Assembly: GCF_001570805.1 (NCBI RefSeq)
Contig: NZ_BCSJ01000011.1
Location: forward strand, 278,828 to 342,827
Source: Brevibacterium epidermidis NBRC 14811
GTDB taxonomy: Bacteria > Actinomycetota > Actinomycetes > Actinomycetales > Brevibacteriaceae
Direction: 5' to 3'
DNA: 64,000 bases
Part shown: one piece after another, positions 52,688-60,914 of the stretch
How the letters are laid out: every line of letters begins with the position of its first letter
Numbering within the stretch: position 1 is the stretch's first letter
Translations under genes and position numbers: made by a program
The notes under the pieces: model-generated
What the model was told of the DNA's origin: nothing
Databases searched by the model: none
What the model saw: only the letters and a program-made list of their open reading frames with translations

Positions 52688-52722
52688 AGCGGACCGGCAG
52701 CTGTCGTCACTGCCGGTCCGCT
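52688..52722 (-). terminator. hairpin after the carnitine operon
   Basis: AGCGGACCGGCAG and CTGCCGGTCCGCT pair perfectly over 13 bases with a 9-base loop, 46 bases past the operon's last stop. No T-run. The rest of 52544-52767 holds nothing else I can support. Confidence 0.7.
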
Positions 52723-52767
52723 CAGGCCGCTGAAGTATCGGTTGTCTCCGCAACCGAGGGTGAAGGT

Positions 52768-54282
52768 TCAGCCGATCGAGCGACCGACCCAATCCGGACG
52801 CTGTGCGTCGATCTGAGCGATCCGTTCCGCCACGGTGTCCGGGAACGGTACGACTCGGTCCGAAGTCTGATCGACATGGAGGGCCATGATCTCCTCAGTA
52901 GACACGAGCCGATCCCCGACGTACATCTCATAGGCGAGATGCAGCTTCTTCTCCCCGGCACTGACAAGGTGAGGGACGACGGTGAGTCGGTCGCCCAGGG
53001 CCGCCTCGTCGAGGTAGCGGATATGGGATTCGACCGTATACAGGGACGCCTTCTCCGATTCTCGATAGGCGGCGTCGAGGCCGAGCTGGTCCATCACCTG
53101 ATCGGTGGCGAAGCCGAAGACGAGGACGTAGAAGGCTTCGGACATGTGCCCGTTGTAGTCGATCCACTCGGGCACGACCTCGGTGGTGTAAGTACCCAGT
53201 GTCGAAGCCGAGGCGGTCGTCGACGTCGCAGCGCTGGACGAAGGAGCAGGTGCGGCAGCGGGGGATGCCGCAGACGCCGAAACGCCGTCTGCAGACTGAC
53301 CGGCACCGGAGTCCGCCGAGGAGGTGGCCAACTGGTCGGTGAGCCGACGCAGTGCGATGATCCCGGCATCACGGTGGGCCACGAGGTCGGCGATGGAGCG
53401 TTCACCGGCTTCGATGTCGCAGCCGGCCACGACGTCATCGCGCAGCTGCTGGCTGAGCTCAGGGGCAGTCAGGCGCGTCCACGGGGACTTGAGCGAGGGA
53501 CCGAAATGATCGAGCATATGCGCCATTCCGCCCTCGCCACCGGCGAGGTGGAAGGTGAGCATCGGTCCCTGAAACGGCCACCGCAGACCGGGACCGTCGG
53601 TGATCGAGCGGTCGATCTGCTCGACGGTGGCCTCACCCTGCTCGACCATGTACAGGGCCTCCCGCCACTGGGCCTCCTGCAGCCGGTTGGCGATGAAGCC
53701 GGGGACCTCACGGTCCATGCGGATGACGGATTTGCCGATATGGGTGAAGAAGTCTGCGGCCCAGTCGAAAGCGGCAGTTGATGTGGACTGACCGCCCACG
53801 ACCTCGACCAAAGGGATGAGGTAGGGCGGGTTGAACGGATGGCCGACGACGAGTCGTTCGGGGTGGGCCGCCTCGGTGGCCATTTCGGTCATGCTGTAAC
53901 CCGAGGTCGACGAGCTGATGACGATATTCGGTGGGCAGGCCTCGTCGATCTGGGCGAGGAGACCGCGCTTGAGCGCGAGATCTTCGGGAGCGGACTCCTG
54001 GACGAACCCGGTGCCGGCGACCGCCTCGGCGAGGTCAGTGTGGATCGACCACGCTATCCGATCGGCTCCGACGACCATGTCGAGTTCGGCCAGGGCCGGC
54101 CAGGCTGCGTCGAGGAGGCGCGAGAATTTCTCGCCGGCGTCCGGCGCCGGGTCCCAGATCCTCACCCGGTAGCCCTGAGCGAGGAAGTACGCGGCCCAGC
54201 CGCCGCCGATCGTTCCGGCGCCGACGCAGGTGATGGTGTCGATCGCATCGAAGTCGGGGAATGCAGAGGTGGAGTCGTTCAC
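52768..54282 (-). CDS. L-carnitine dehydrogenase fused to betainyl-CoA thioesterase
   Basis: A 504-residue fusion. Residues 1-317 are a 3-hydroxyacyl-CoA-dehydrogenase-like L-carnitine dehydrogenase (NAD motif GAGTIGG at 21-27; SSSTSGYSMTEM, HPFNPPYLIPLVEVVGG, EVPGFIANRLQ). A disordered Ala/Ser/Thr linker covers about 318-360. Residues 361-504 are a hotdog thioesterase (WIDYNGHMSEAFYV, with H379). Known chemistry: carnitine to 3-dehydrocarnitine, then after the upstream cleavage enzyme the thioesterase frees glycine betaine from betainyl-CoA. GTG at 54282 overlaps the stop of the cleavage enzyme gene by 4 bases. Confidence 0.9.
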   Translation of the reverse strand: MNDSTSAFPDFDAIDTITCVGAGTIGGGWAAYFLAQGYRVRIWDPAPDAGEKFSRLLDAAWPALAELDMVVGADRIAWSIHTDLAEAVAGTGFVQESAPEDLALKRGLLAQIDEACPPNIVISSSTSGYSMTEMATEAAHPERLVVGHPFNPPYLIPLVEVVGGQSTSTAAFDWAADFFTHIGKSVIRMDREVPGFIANRLQEAQWREALYMVEQGEATVEQIDRSITDGPGLRWPFQGPMLTFHLAGGEGGMAHMLDHFGPSLKSPWTRLTAPELSQQLRDDVVAGCDIEAGERSIADLVAHRDAGIIALRRLTDQLATSSADSGAGQSADGVSASAASPAAAPAPSSSAATSTTASASTLGTYTTEVVPEWIDYNGHMSEAFYVLVFGFATDQVMDQLGLDAAYRESEKASLYTVESHIRYLDEAALGDRLTVVPHLVSAGEKKLHLAYEMYVGDRLVSTEEIMALHVDQTSDRVVPFPDTVAERIAQIDAQRPDWVGRSIG

Positions 54283-55190
54283 AGATCGCCTCCAGAGATG
54301 GTCGGGGTCTGCACGCGCAGATCGAGGATCTCGCGGGCCTCTTCGGGGGTGGCCACGGACGAGCCGAGGCTGGTGATGATCTCGACGGCACGAGCGGTGA
54401 GGTCCGCGTTCGTGGCCTTGACGCCCTTGGACATGTAGAGGTTGTCCTCGAGTCCGACGCGGGCGTGACCGCCGGCGAGCACGGAGTGGGCCACCCACGG
54501 CAGCTGGTTGGCGCCGATGGCAAACGACGTGAACTGTGCGCCCTTGGGCAGCATGTTCACCATCGCAGCCAGCAGGCCCGGATCGGCGGGCGCACCGTAG
54601 GGGATGCCCATGCACAGCTGGTACAGCGGCGGGGCGTCGATGAGCCCCTCTTCGACGAGGACATTGGCGAACCACAGATTGCCGGTATCGAAGATCTCCA
54701 TCTCGGGACGCACACCCAGAGTCTGGATGCGCTTCGATCCTTCGCGGAGCATATCGGGGGTCGAGACGTAGAGGTTCGATCCCTCACCGAAGTTGAGGCT
54801 GCCGCAATCGATCGTGCAGATCTCGGGCAGCAGCTCCTCGACGTGGGGGAGTCGGTCCAGGGCGTTGATGAGGTCCGTGCCGGGCATCGTAGTCAGCGGA
54901 TCCTGTGGGTCGATGATGAGGTCGCCGCCCATTCCGGCAGTGAGGTTGATGACCGGGTCGACGTCGGAGGCGCGGATGCGGCGGACGACCTCACGGTAGT
55001 AGGAGACCTCGCGTGAACCCTGTTTGGTCTCGAGGTCGCGGACGTGGATGTGGACGACCGATGCTCCGGCGCGGGCAGCTGCGATGGCATCGTTCGCGAT
55101 CTCTTCGGGGCTGACGGGAACGTGCTCGCTCTTGCCGGTGGTGTCCCCGGCTCCCGTGACGGCACAGGTGAGGATGACCTTGCGGTTCAT
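54279..55190 (-). CDS. beta-keto acid cleavage enzyme (dehydrocarnitine cleavage)
   Basis: A 303-residue (beta/alpha)8 BKACE protein (DUF849). Zinc ligands appear in VVHIHVRD (two His) and the catalytic/zinc residues in NLTAGMGGDL and DCGSLNFG; the family's GGHARVGLEDN motif is near the C-terminus. It joins 3-dehydrocarnitine with acetyl-CoA to give betainyl-CoA and acetoacetate. The substrate is fixed by its place between a regulator and carnitine dehydrogenase, overlapping both by 4 bases. Confidence 0.9.
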   Translation of the reverse strand: MNRKVILTCAVTGAGDTTGKSEHVPVSPEEIANDAIAAARAGASVVHIHVRDLETKQGSREVSYYREVVRRIRASDVDPVINLTAGMGGDLIIDPQDPLTTMPGTDLINALDRLPHVEELLPEICTIDCGSLNFGEGSNLYVSTPDMLREGSKRIQTLGVRPEMEIFDTGNLWFANVLVEEGLIDAPPLYQLCMGIPYGAPADPGLLAAMVNMLPKGAQFTSFAIGANQLPWVAHSVLAGGHARVGLEDNLYMSKGVKATNADLTARAVEIITSLGSSVATPEEAREILDLRVQTPTISGGDL

Positions 55191-56158
55191 GATGACTCCT
55201 TCAGTCGATCGGTGGACGTATCGGTTGTGCGTTCTGTGGTGGTTGGTGCGGTGGTCGTGGTCGCAGCTGCCGCTGCCGGGTGCATGATGGCGCGGTCGAG
55301 GTAGGAGCGCAGACGCAGTGAGAGGGTCTCGGCATCCATCACTCCGGTGAGCACCTTGATGCCGAGGCCGTCGAGCAGAGAAGTGAGCTCATCGGCCATG
55401 GCCCGCGGGTCGCCGGCTTGGAAGCAGCCGGTCCGCTGACCATCCTCGATCGTCGTTTGGACGGTGCGCGACCAGCGTTCGTAGCTGCGCGGATAGTTCG
55501 ACAATGTCGAGCCCTCGAGCGCCATTCGGGTCCAGGTCTGCAGCCAGATCGACCATTCGCCGCGTTCCGTGCGACCCAACGGTGACTGCAGCTTCAGCAG
55601 CCGTTCGAGGCGCTCTGCTGGGTTCGCGATGTCATCGAGCCACGCGATCTGACGGTCGAAGGCGAGCTTGACCGAATAGTCGAGGGCGGCATCGAAGAGT
55701 TCGGATTTGTTCGCGAAGTAGTAGTGGATGCTCGGCGCGGACACTCCCGAGGCGGCGGCGATATCGGCGATGCGCACGGAATCGAAGCCGTGTCGGCCGA
55801 ACAGGGTCCAGGCCGCCTCCGCGATGCTGCGCTTGGGAGTCGCGTCCTCGTCGGTGTCTGCGACGTTCGCTGAGTTCGGCGGAGCCGCAGAGACCTGTGA
55901 CTCGTCGCCGAGCAGCCAGCGCACTGTCACGCCGGTGACGGTGGCCACGCCGAGGAGCTCATCGGCCGTGAATCGGCGGCGACCGGACAGAGCCTTGGAC
56001 AGTTTCGTCTCGTCGATTCCGATCGCTTCGGCGACCTTGCGCTGCTTGAGTCCCGAGCGCCGGATGGCTTCCCGGACGCGGAGTCCGGTGGCCTCGGAAC
56101 TCGGGCCGTCCTCGCGATGGGAATGATCCCCGGTGTCGGACGTCTGCGCACCACTCAT
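55187..56158 (-). CDS. XRE-TetR fusion transcriptional regulator
   Basis: A 323-residue protein with two DNA-binding domains. Residues 25-84 form an XRE-type HTH (LKQRKVAEAIGIDETKLSKALSGRRRFTADEL); after a polar linker, residues 110-156 form a TetR HTH (VRIADIAAASGVSAPSIHYYFANKSELF) followed by a helical ligand-binding domain of TetR_C type. It heads the carnitine operon and overlaps the next gene by 4 bases, so it probably senses carnitine or an intermediate and regulates its own operon. A -10-like TAGGTT ends 7 bases before its ATG, so the mRNA may be leaderless. Confidence 0.88.
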   Translation of the reverse strand: MSGAQTSDTGDHSHREDGPSSEATGLRVREAIRRSGLKQRKVAEAIGIDETKLSKALSGRRRFTADELLGVATVTGVTVRWLLGDESQVSAAPPNSANVADTDEDATPKRSIAEAAWTLFGRHGFDSVRIADIAAASGVSAPSIHYYFANKSELFDAALDYSVKLAFDRQIAWLDDIANPAERLERLLKLQSPLGRTERGEWSIWLQTWTRMALEGSTLSNYPRSYERWSRTVQTTIEDGQRTGCFQAGDPRAMADELTSLLDGLGIKVLTGVMDAETLSLRLRSYLDRAIMHPAAAAATTTTAPTTTERTTDTSTDRLKESS

Positions 56159-56165
56159 GAGGCCG

Positions 56166-56225
56166 AACCTACCTCAGCATCGAGACCGTTCGCAAGGAAA
56201 TGTGAATAGAAGTCAGAACTTGCGA
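56166..56225 (-). promoter_or_regulatory. promoter and candidate operator of the carnitine operon
   Basis: On the minus strand TTGCGA (56195-56190) and TAGGTT (56171-56166) are 18 bases apart. The -35 lies inside TCGCAAG (56190-56196), which is mirrored by CTTGCGA at 56219-56225, a 7+7 inverted repeat with 22-base spacing. The arms could each serve one HTH or one dimer of the double-HTH regulator. Confidence 0.45.
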
Positions 56226-56351
56226 TTTGCGGTCCCGAAAAGAAATCCGCGCCTATCCGCACCGTCCGACCCACCACAAATCGGTTCTATGACGTTAGTC
56301 TCGTTATCGGTGGGCGATCCCCATCACCATCGACCGCGCCGAGGAGCATCC

Positions 56352-57725
56352 ATGACCGAGTCCCTTCACTCCCGCATGCACGTCGTCTCCGACGAGACGC
56401 GCAACCTCGTCAACCTCGTGCTCGAATACTCCCGTCGTCGCACCCTGGCTGAAGACACGCCGCTCGACCACCCGACCTCGGAAGCGGAGCTGCGCCGGTT
56501 GGCCGGCCCCACCGTCACTGAGGAGGGACTGGGATCCGCGCGGGCGCTGGCGATCTTCGAGCACATCTTCGCTCCCGCCTGCATTTCCACCGACCACCCG
56601 AAGTACCTGTCCTTCATCCCCAGCGCCCCGACGAAAGCCGCCGTCGCCTTCGACCTCGTCGTCTCCGCCAGCGCCCTCTACGGCGGATCGTGGCTCGAAG
56701 GCGCAGGAGTCGTCCACGCCGAGAACGAAGTCCTGCGGTGGCTGGCCGGGGAGTTCGGACTGCCCGCCGGGGCCGGGGGCGTCTTCGTCCAAGGCGGGAC
56801 GATCGGCAATCTCTCAGCCCTCGTCGCCGCCCGCAACGCGAAGAAGGAGAAGCTCGGGGACGCTCGCCCCGGTCGGTGGGTCATCGTCTGCAGTGCCGAG
56901 GCTCACTCATCGGTCGCCTCAGCGGCTGAAGTCATGGACGTCGACATCGCACCCGTGGCCACCGGTGAGGACGGGATCCTGCGCCCCGACGGGGTACGCG
57001 AGGCTCTGGCCGAACACGGTGATGCCGTGATCGCGGTGGTGGCCACCTCGGGGACGACGAACTTCGGCACCATCGACGATATCGCGGGCATCGCAGCGCT
57101 GAAGGAGGAGTTCGACTTCTGGCTCCACATCGACGGGGCCTACGGTCTGGCGGCCATGCTCTCGCCGCAGGCCCGACACAAGTTCGCCGGCGTCGAGGCG
57201 GCCGACTCCCTCATCGTCGACCCGCACAAATGGCTCTTCGCCCCCTTCGATGCGTGCGCGCTCATCTACCGTGACCCGAGTCTGGGACGGCGAGCGCACA
57301 CGCAGAAGGCCGAATACCTCGATACGCTCACCGATGCTCAGGATTGGAGCCCATCGGACTTCGCGATCCAGCTCACCCGGCGTCCGCGCGGTCTGCCGCT
57401 GTGGTATTCGCTGGCCAGCTACGGTGCCGAGACCTATCGGGAGGCGATCGGTCATTCGATCGACCTGGCGCGGGAGATCGCCACGGAGATCAAGCGGCGG
57501 GAGAACCTGCGGCTGGTGCGCGAACCTGAACTCTCCGTCGTCGTGTTCGAACGCGATGGGTGGGAGCGGGCTGACTACGATGCGTGGTCGGATCGGCTGC
57601 TCGAGGATCAGCGCGCCTTTGTGGTGCCGAGTTCGCACAAGGGTCGGCCGAACGCCAGGTTCGCCATCGTCAACCCGCTGACGACCTTCGACGATCTCAC
57701 CGACATCCTCGACTCGATGGAGTGA
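56352..57725 (+). CDS. pyridoxal-dependent amino acid decarboxylase
   Basis: A 457-residue group II PLP decarboxylase (aromatic amino acid/glutamate/cysteate type). PLP Lys is K293 (VDPHKWLF); D261 and A263 (HIDGAYG) hold the ring; HSSVASAAE stacks on it; YLSFIP and SGTTNFGTIDDI are also typical. The substrate is not clear. ATG at 56352 has GAGGAG upstream. It is divergent from the carnitine operon regulator, sharing a 193-base region that might regulate both. Confidence 0.9.
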   Translation: MTESLHSRMHVVSDETRNLVNLVLEYSRRRTLAEDTPLDHPTSEAELRRLAGPTVTEEGLGSARALAIFEHIFAPACISTDHPKYLSFIPSAPTKAAVAFDLVVSASALYGGSWLEGAGVVHAENEVLRWLAGEFGLPAGAGGVFVQGGTIGNLSALVAARNAKKEKLGDARPGRWVIVCSAEAHSSVASAAEVMDVDIAPVATGEDGILRPDGVREALAEHGDAVIAVVATSGTTNFGTIDDIAGIAALKEEFDFWLHIDGAYGLAAMLSPQARHKFAGVEAADSLIVDPHKWLFAPFDACALIYRDPSLGRRAHTQKAEYLDTLTDAQDWSPSDFAIQLTRRPRGLPLWYSLASYGAETYREAIGHSIDLAREIATEIKRRENLRLVREPELSVVVFERDGWERADYDAWSDRLLEDQRAFVVPSSHKGRPNARFAIVNPLTTFDDLTDILDSME

Positions 57726-57784
57726 CGGTTGCGTCTGGGGTCGATCTCACCCTGAACTGAGCCTCATTTGGGGGACACGGTGCC

Positions 57785-58480
57785 TCATTCCTCGGGGGCA
57801 TCCTCGGCGGCGTTGGTCGAGGTGGGGCGGGGACGGAGTTCGACGGTGAACGTCGGCAGCAGGAGTTGGGTGATCGGGCCGATGCCCAGTGCATAGAGGA
57901 CCGTGCCGATGCCGACGACCCCGCCGAGCAGCCAGCCGACGGCGACGACGGTGACTTCGATGAGGGTCCGCACCAGTCGGATCGAGCGGCCGGTGACCCG
58001 GGAGATCCCAGTCATCAGACCGTCGCGGGGACCCGGTCCGAATTGGGAGCCGATGTACATCGCCGAGGCGACCCCGTTGAGGACGACGCCGGTGACCATG
58101 AGCACGATGTTCCAGCCGAGCTCCTCCGGTTGGGGCAGGAACAGGCGGGTGAGGTCGAGGGAGGGTCCGATGAGGAGGGCGTTGAGGATCGTGCCGATGC
58201 CGGGCTGCTGGCGCAGGGGGATCCAGATGAGGAGGACGAGGAACGCGAGGATGGTGATGATGGTGCCGAAGGACAGCGGCACATGGTTCTTGATGCCTGA
58301 GTGGAGGACGTCCCAGGGCATCATGCCCAGTCCCGCGTTGACCATCATGGCCATCGAGGCACCGAAGAGGTAGAGGCCGAGGAGCAGCTGGGGGAGGCGT
58401 ATCCAGAGTCGTCCGCCGCGCAGCTGCGCGATGGGGCCGACATTGGCCAGCTGACGTTTCGGTGCTCTCATCGTGGTCAT
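57785..58480 (-). CDS. YczE/YitT-like membrane protein
   Basis: A 231-residue protein of five or six helices. The N-terminal segment LWIRLPQLLLGLYLFGASMAMMVNAGLGMMPWDVLHSGI and the later GSQFGPGPRDGLMTGIS are typical of the YczE family. Its divergence from a MocR-type regulator is a known conserved pairing; the transported substrate is unknown. ATG at 58480 is favoured; another in-frame ATG at 58471 is possible. Confidence 0.87.
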   Translation of the reverse strand: MTTMRAPKRQLANVGPIAQLRGGRLWIRLPQLLLGLYLFGASMAMMVNAGLGMMPWDVLHSGIKNHVPLSFGTIITILAFLVLLIWIPLRQQPGIGTILNALLIGPSLDLTRLFLPQPEELGWNIVLMVTGVVLNGVASAMYIGSQFGPGPRDGLMTGISRVTGRSIRLVRTLIEVTVVAVGWLLGGVVGIGTVLYALGIGPITQLLLPTFTVELRPRPTSTNAAEDAPEE

Positions 58481-58505
58481 CCGGTGGCTTTCTGTGCTCT
58501 GAGGT

Positions 58506-58571
58506 AGTGGTCCTCTCATTCTGACCGAAATTGGTCTTGCGTGAAATAGCCACTTGCAGGAAAGTGGTCCT
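58506..58571. promoter_or_regulatory. repeat-rich operator between yczE and mocR genes
   Basis: AGTGGTCCT occurs at 58506-58514 and 58563-58571. Between them are GACC-N6-GGTC (58523-58536) and CCACTT-N6-AAGTGG (58550-58567). The mix of direct and inverted GTGG/GGTC elements is as expected for MocR-family regulators, which bind direct repeats. Confidence 0.6.
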
Positions 58572-58585
58572 ATGGAGGTCGGATC

Positions 58586-60076
58586 ATGAGCACAGTGGCC
58601 CTCGGAGCGAAACGTCTGGCCAGTGTCATCGGGGACGGCCCGTGGAAGACACCGGCCTTCGAATCCCTGGCGGCGGCCGTGGCCGCAGCGATCACGGACG
58701 GACGTCTGCCGGTCGGTGCCAGACTGCCGAGCGAACGGGAGCTTGCCGTGGCCGTGGGCGTGTCCCGGACGACGACGGGCCGGGCCTATGCCCACCTGCG
58801 AGAACAGGAATTCATCGTCACCCGACGCGGTTCCGGCAGCATCGTCCAGCTGCCCAGTGTCCCCGGCGGCCGCATCGACCACCTGCTCTCACCATCCGGT
58901 GCCGATGAGACCGAGATCGACCTCACCTGCACAGCGCCCGTCGCAGCCCCTGAGATCCTCGACGCCTATGAACGCGCACTCTCGCGTCTGGGCGCCTACC
59001 TGCCCGGGACCGGCTACTATCCGTCCGGACTGCCGGTGCTGCGTGAACTCATCGCCGAGCGCTACACCAGTCGCGGTGCACCGACGGATCCCGACCAGAT
59101 CCTCATCACCTCCGGTGCCTTCGGGGCGGCCGCCATCGCTGTGCGCGCGCTCCTCGACGTCGAACCGCATGAGGCCAGGAATCGCGGTGCGGCGCGGTCG
59201 ACATCGCGGGTGCTCATCGAAAGCCCGACCTACCCGAATGCGATCGCCACCTTGGAAGGCGCCGGGGCCTCTCTGGTGACGTACCCACTCGAATTCGGTG
59301 CCAACGGCCATCATTGGGATGTCGACGCATTGGAGCAGCTGATCCGCCAGACCCGGCCGCGCAGCGCCTACCTCATCCCCGACTTCCACAATCCGACAGG
59401 CTCACTGCTGCCTGAGGACCAGCGCCCGCAGCTGGCCGATGCGCTCAGTCGGCACCGCGTGGTCCCTGTCTTCGACGAATCGCTCATCGACCTCGGGCTG
59501 GAGGAGGATTCGCCTCCGACGCCGATGGCGTCGCTCGTTCCCGATTCGGTGACGGTGGGCAGCGTGAGCAAGATCTGCTGGGGCGGACTGCGCATCGGCT
59601 GGATGCGCATTCCCCGGCACCGCGTCGATCACTTCGCCTCTTCCCGCCTCGGACTCGACCTTGGCGCCCCGGTCCTCGAACAGCTGGTGACTGTCGAACT
59701 CATGGGCAGCCACGAGGCCATCGTCGCAGAGGCGCGGTCCCGCCTGCGGGCTGCGCGGGACAGTCTGGCCGCGCAGGTCAGAGAGTGGCTGCCGGACTGG
59801 AAGCTCGTGATCCCACCAGGCGGTATGGCGTTGTGGGCCGAACTTCCCGAGGCACGGTCCGGGGTGCTCTCGATCGCTGCGAGGAACCACGGACTCGGTC
59901 TGGTCGCGGGGCCGAACTTCGCCCCGGCGGGCGGACTCGATCGGTGGATCCGCCTGCCGTATACGGTTCCGGATGCTGAACTCGACCAGGTCGGTCCGCG
60001 GCTGGCTGCTGCGTGGAACGATGCGAAGTCGATGGCCGGACGGGGACCGTTGGGGCGGGCTCGCATCGTCGCGTGA
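58586..60076 (+). CDS. MocR-family PLP-dependent regulator
   Basis: A 496-residue GntR-aminotransferase fusion. The winged HTH is at about 25-90 (DGRLPVGARLPSERELAVAVGVSRTTTGRAYAHLREQ); the aminotransferase-like domain binds PLP through K329 (GSVSKICWGGLRIGW). Such proteins sense PLP or amino-aldehydes. Divergent yczE suggests the YczR subgroup. ATG at 58586 follows GGAGG. Confidence 0.92.
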   Translation: MSTVALGAKRLASVIGDGPWKTPAFESLAAAVAAAITDGRLPVGARLPSERELAVAVGVSRTTTGRAYAHLREQEFIVTRRGSGSIVQLPSVPGGRIDHLLSPSGADETEIDLTCTAPVAAPEILDAYERALSRLGAYLPGTGYYPSGLPVLRELIAERYTSRGAPTDPDQILITSGAFGAAAIAVRALLDVEPHEARNRGAARSTSRVLIESPTYPNAIATLEGAGASLVTYPLEFGANGHHWDVDALEQLIRQTRPRSAYLIPDFHNPTGSLLPEDQRPQLADALSRHRVVPVFDESLIDLGLEEDSPPTPMASLVPDSVTVGSVSKICWGGLRIGWMRIPRHRVDHFASSRLGLDLGAPVLEQLVTVELMGSHEAIVAEARSRLRAARDSLAAQVREWLPDWKLVIPPGGMALWAELPEARSGVLSIAARNHGLGLVAGPNFAPAGGLDRWIRLPYTVPDAELDQVGPRLAAAWNDAKSMAGRGPLGRARIVA

Positions 60077-60117
60077 GCATGTCCTGCAGGAAATCTGCTG
60101 CTGAGTACGATGGCACT

Positions 60118-60897
60118 ATGGCAGACAACAGCGGACTCAATCACGATGAACAGTATGCGACGGCGATGACCGTCGAGGACTTCCGGACCAATATCGCCGA
60201 GGTGGAGCGCCGTATCGCTGCCGCGGCGGAACGCTCCGGTCGGGACCGCGCCGAGATCGAACTGCTGCCCGTGAGCAAGACCGTGCCCGAAGAGCGCATC
60301 CGACTCGCCGCAGCCGCTGGGTGTGCGAAATTGGGAGAGAACAAGGTCCAAGAGGCTCACCGGAAATCTGAGGAGATGGCCGACCTCGACATCGACTGGG
60401 CGGTGATCGGTCACCTGCAGTCGAACAAAGCCAAGTTCGTGGCGCAGTTCGCCAGCGAATTCCAAGCCCTCGACCGGCTCAAGGTCGCCAGAGCACTCGA
60501 CCGCAGGCTCGAAGCCGAAGGACGCAGCCTCGACGTGTATGTGCAGGTCAACACTTCGGCCGAGGACTCGAAGTTCGGAATGCCGCCGGAAGAGCTGCCT
60601 GCGTTCCTCAAAGAGGTCCAGGCCTTCGAGACGCTCAAGGTGCAGGGTCTGATGACCCTGGCGATCTTCTCCGCCGACATCGACCGCGTCCGGCCCTGTT
60701 TTCAGACGCTGCGCACACTGCGTGACCAGGTCCGCGACACCGATCCTGACCTGCTGGGCCCAGGGCGTCTGTCGATGGGCATGTCCGGTGACTTCGAAGT
60801 CGCCATCGAAGAGGGCGCGAACTGTGTGCGCGTCGGCCAGGCGATCTTCGGCAAGCGCTCCCTGCCGGATTCCTACTACTGGCCCGACGCTCACTGA
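60118..60897 (+). CDS. YggS/PLPBP family PLP homeostasis protein
   Basis: A 259-residue alanine-racemase-fold protein without known catalysis, binding PLP through K54 (LLPVSKTVPEERI). GENKVQEAHRK, WAVIGHLQSNKA and GLSMGMSGDFEVAIEEG-like SMGMSGDFE are intact. In this location its role in vitamin B6 balance fits the neighbouring PLP-dependent decarboxylase and MocR. The ATG at 60118 has a TACGAT box ending 6 bases upstream, suggesting a leaderless mRNA; ATG at 60079 is an alternative. Confidence 0.9.
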   Translation: MADNSGLNHDEQYATAMTVEDFRTNIAEVERRIAAAAERSGRDRAEIELLPVSKTVPEERIRLAAAAGCAKLGENKVQEAHRKSEEMADLDIDWAVIGHLQSNKAKFVAQFASEFQALDRLKVARALDRRLEAEGRSLDVYVQVNTSAEDSKFGMPPEELPAFLKEVQAFETLKVQGLMTLAIFSADIDRVRPCFQTLRTLRDQVRDTDPDLLGPGRLSMGMSGDFEVAIEEGANCVRVGQAIFGKRSLPDSYYWPDAH

Positions 60898-60914
60898 CTC
60901 TCAGGGGCCGATAA

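Noticed and set aside
54283..54675. N-terminal extension of the carnitine dehydrogenase frame
   Set aside because: The extension is Arg-rich, lies wholly within the BKACE gene in another frame, and the NAD-binding fold starts right after the GTG at 54282.
60013..60117. Longer start for the YggS protein
   Set aside because: Would overlap the mocR end and adds residues not typical of the family; ATG at 60118 has a suitable promoter box.
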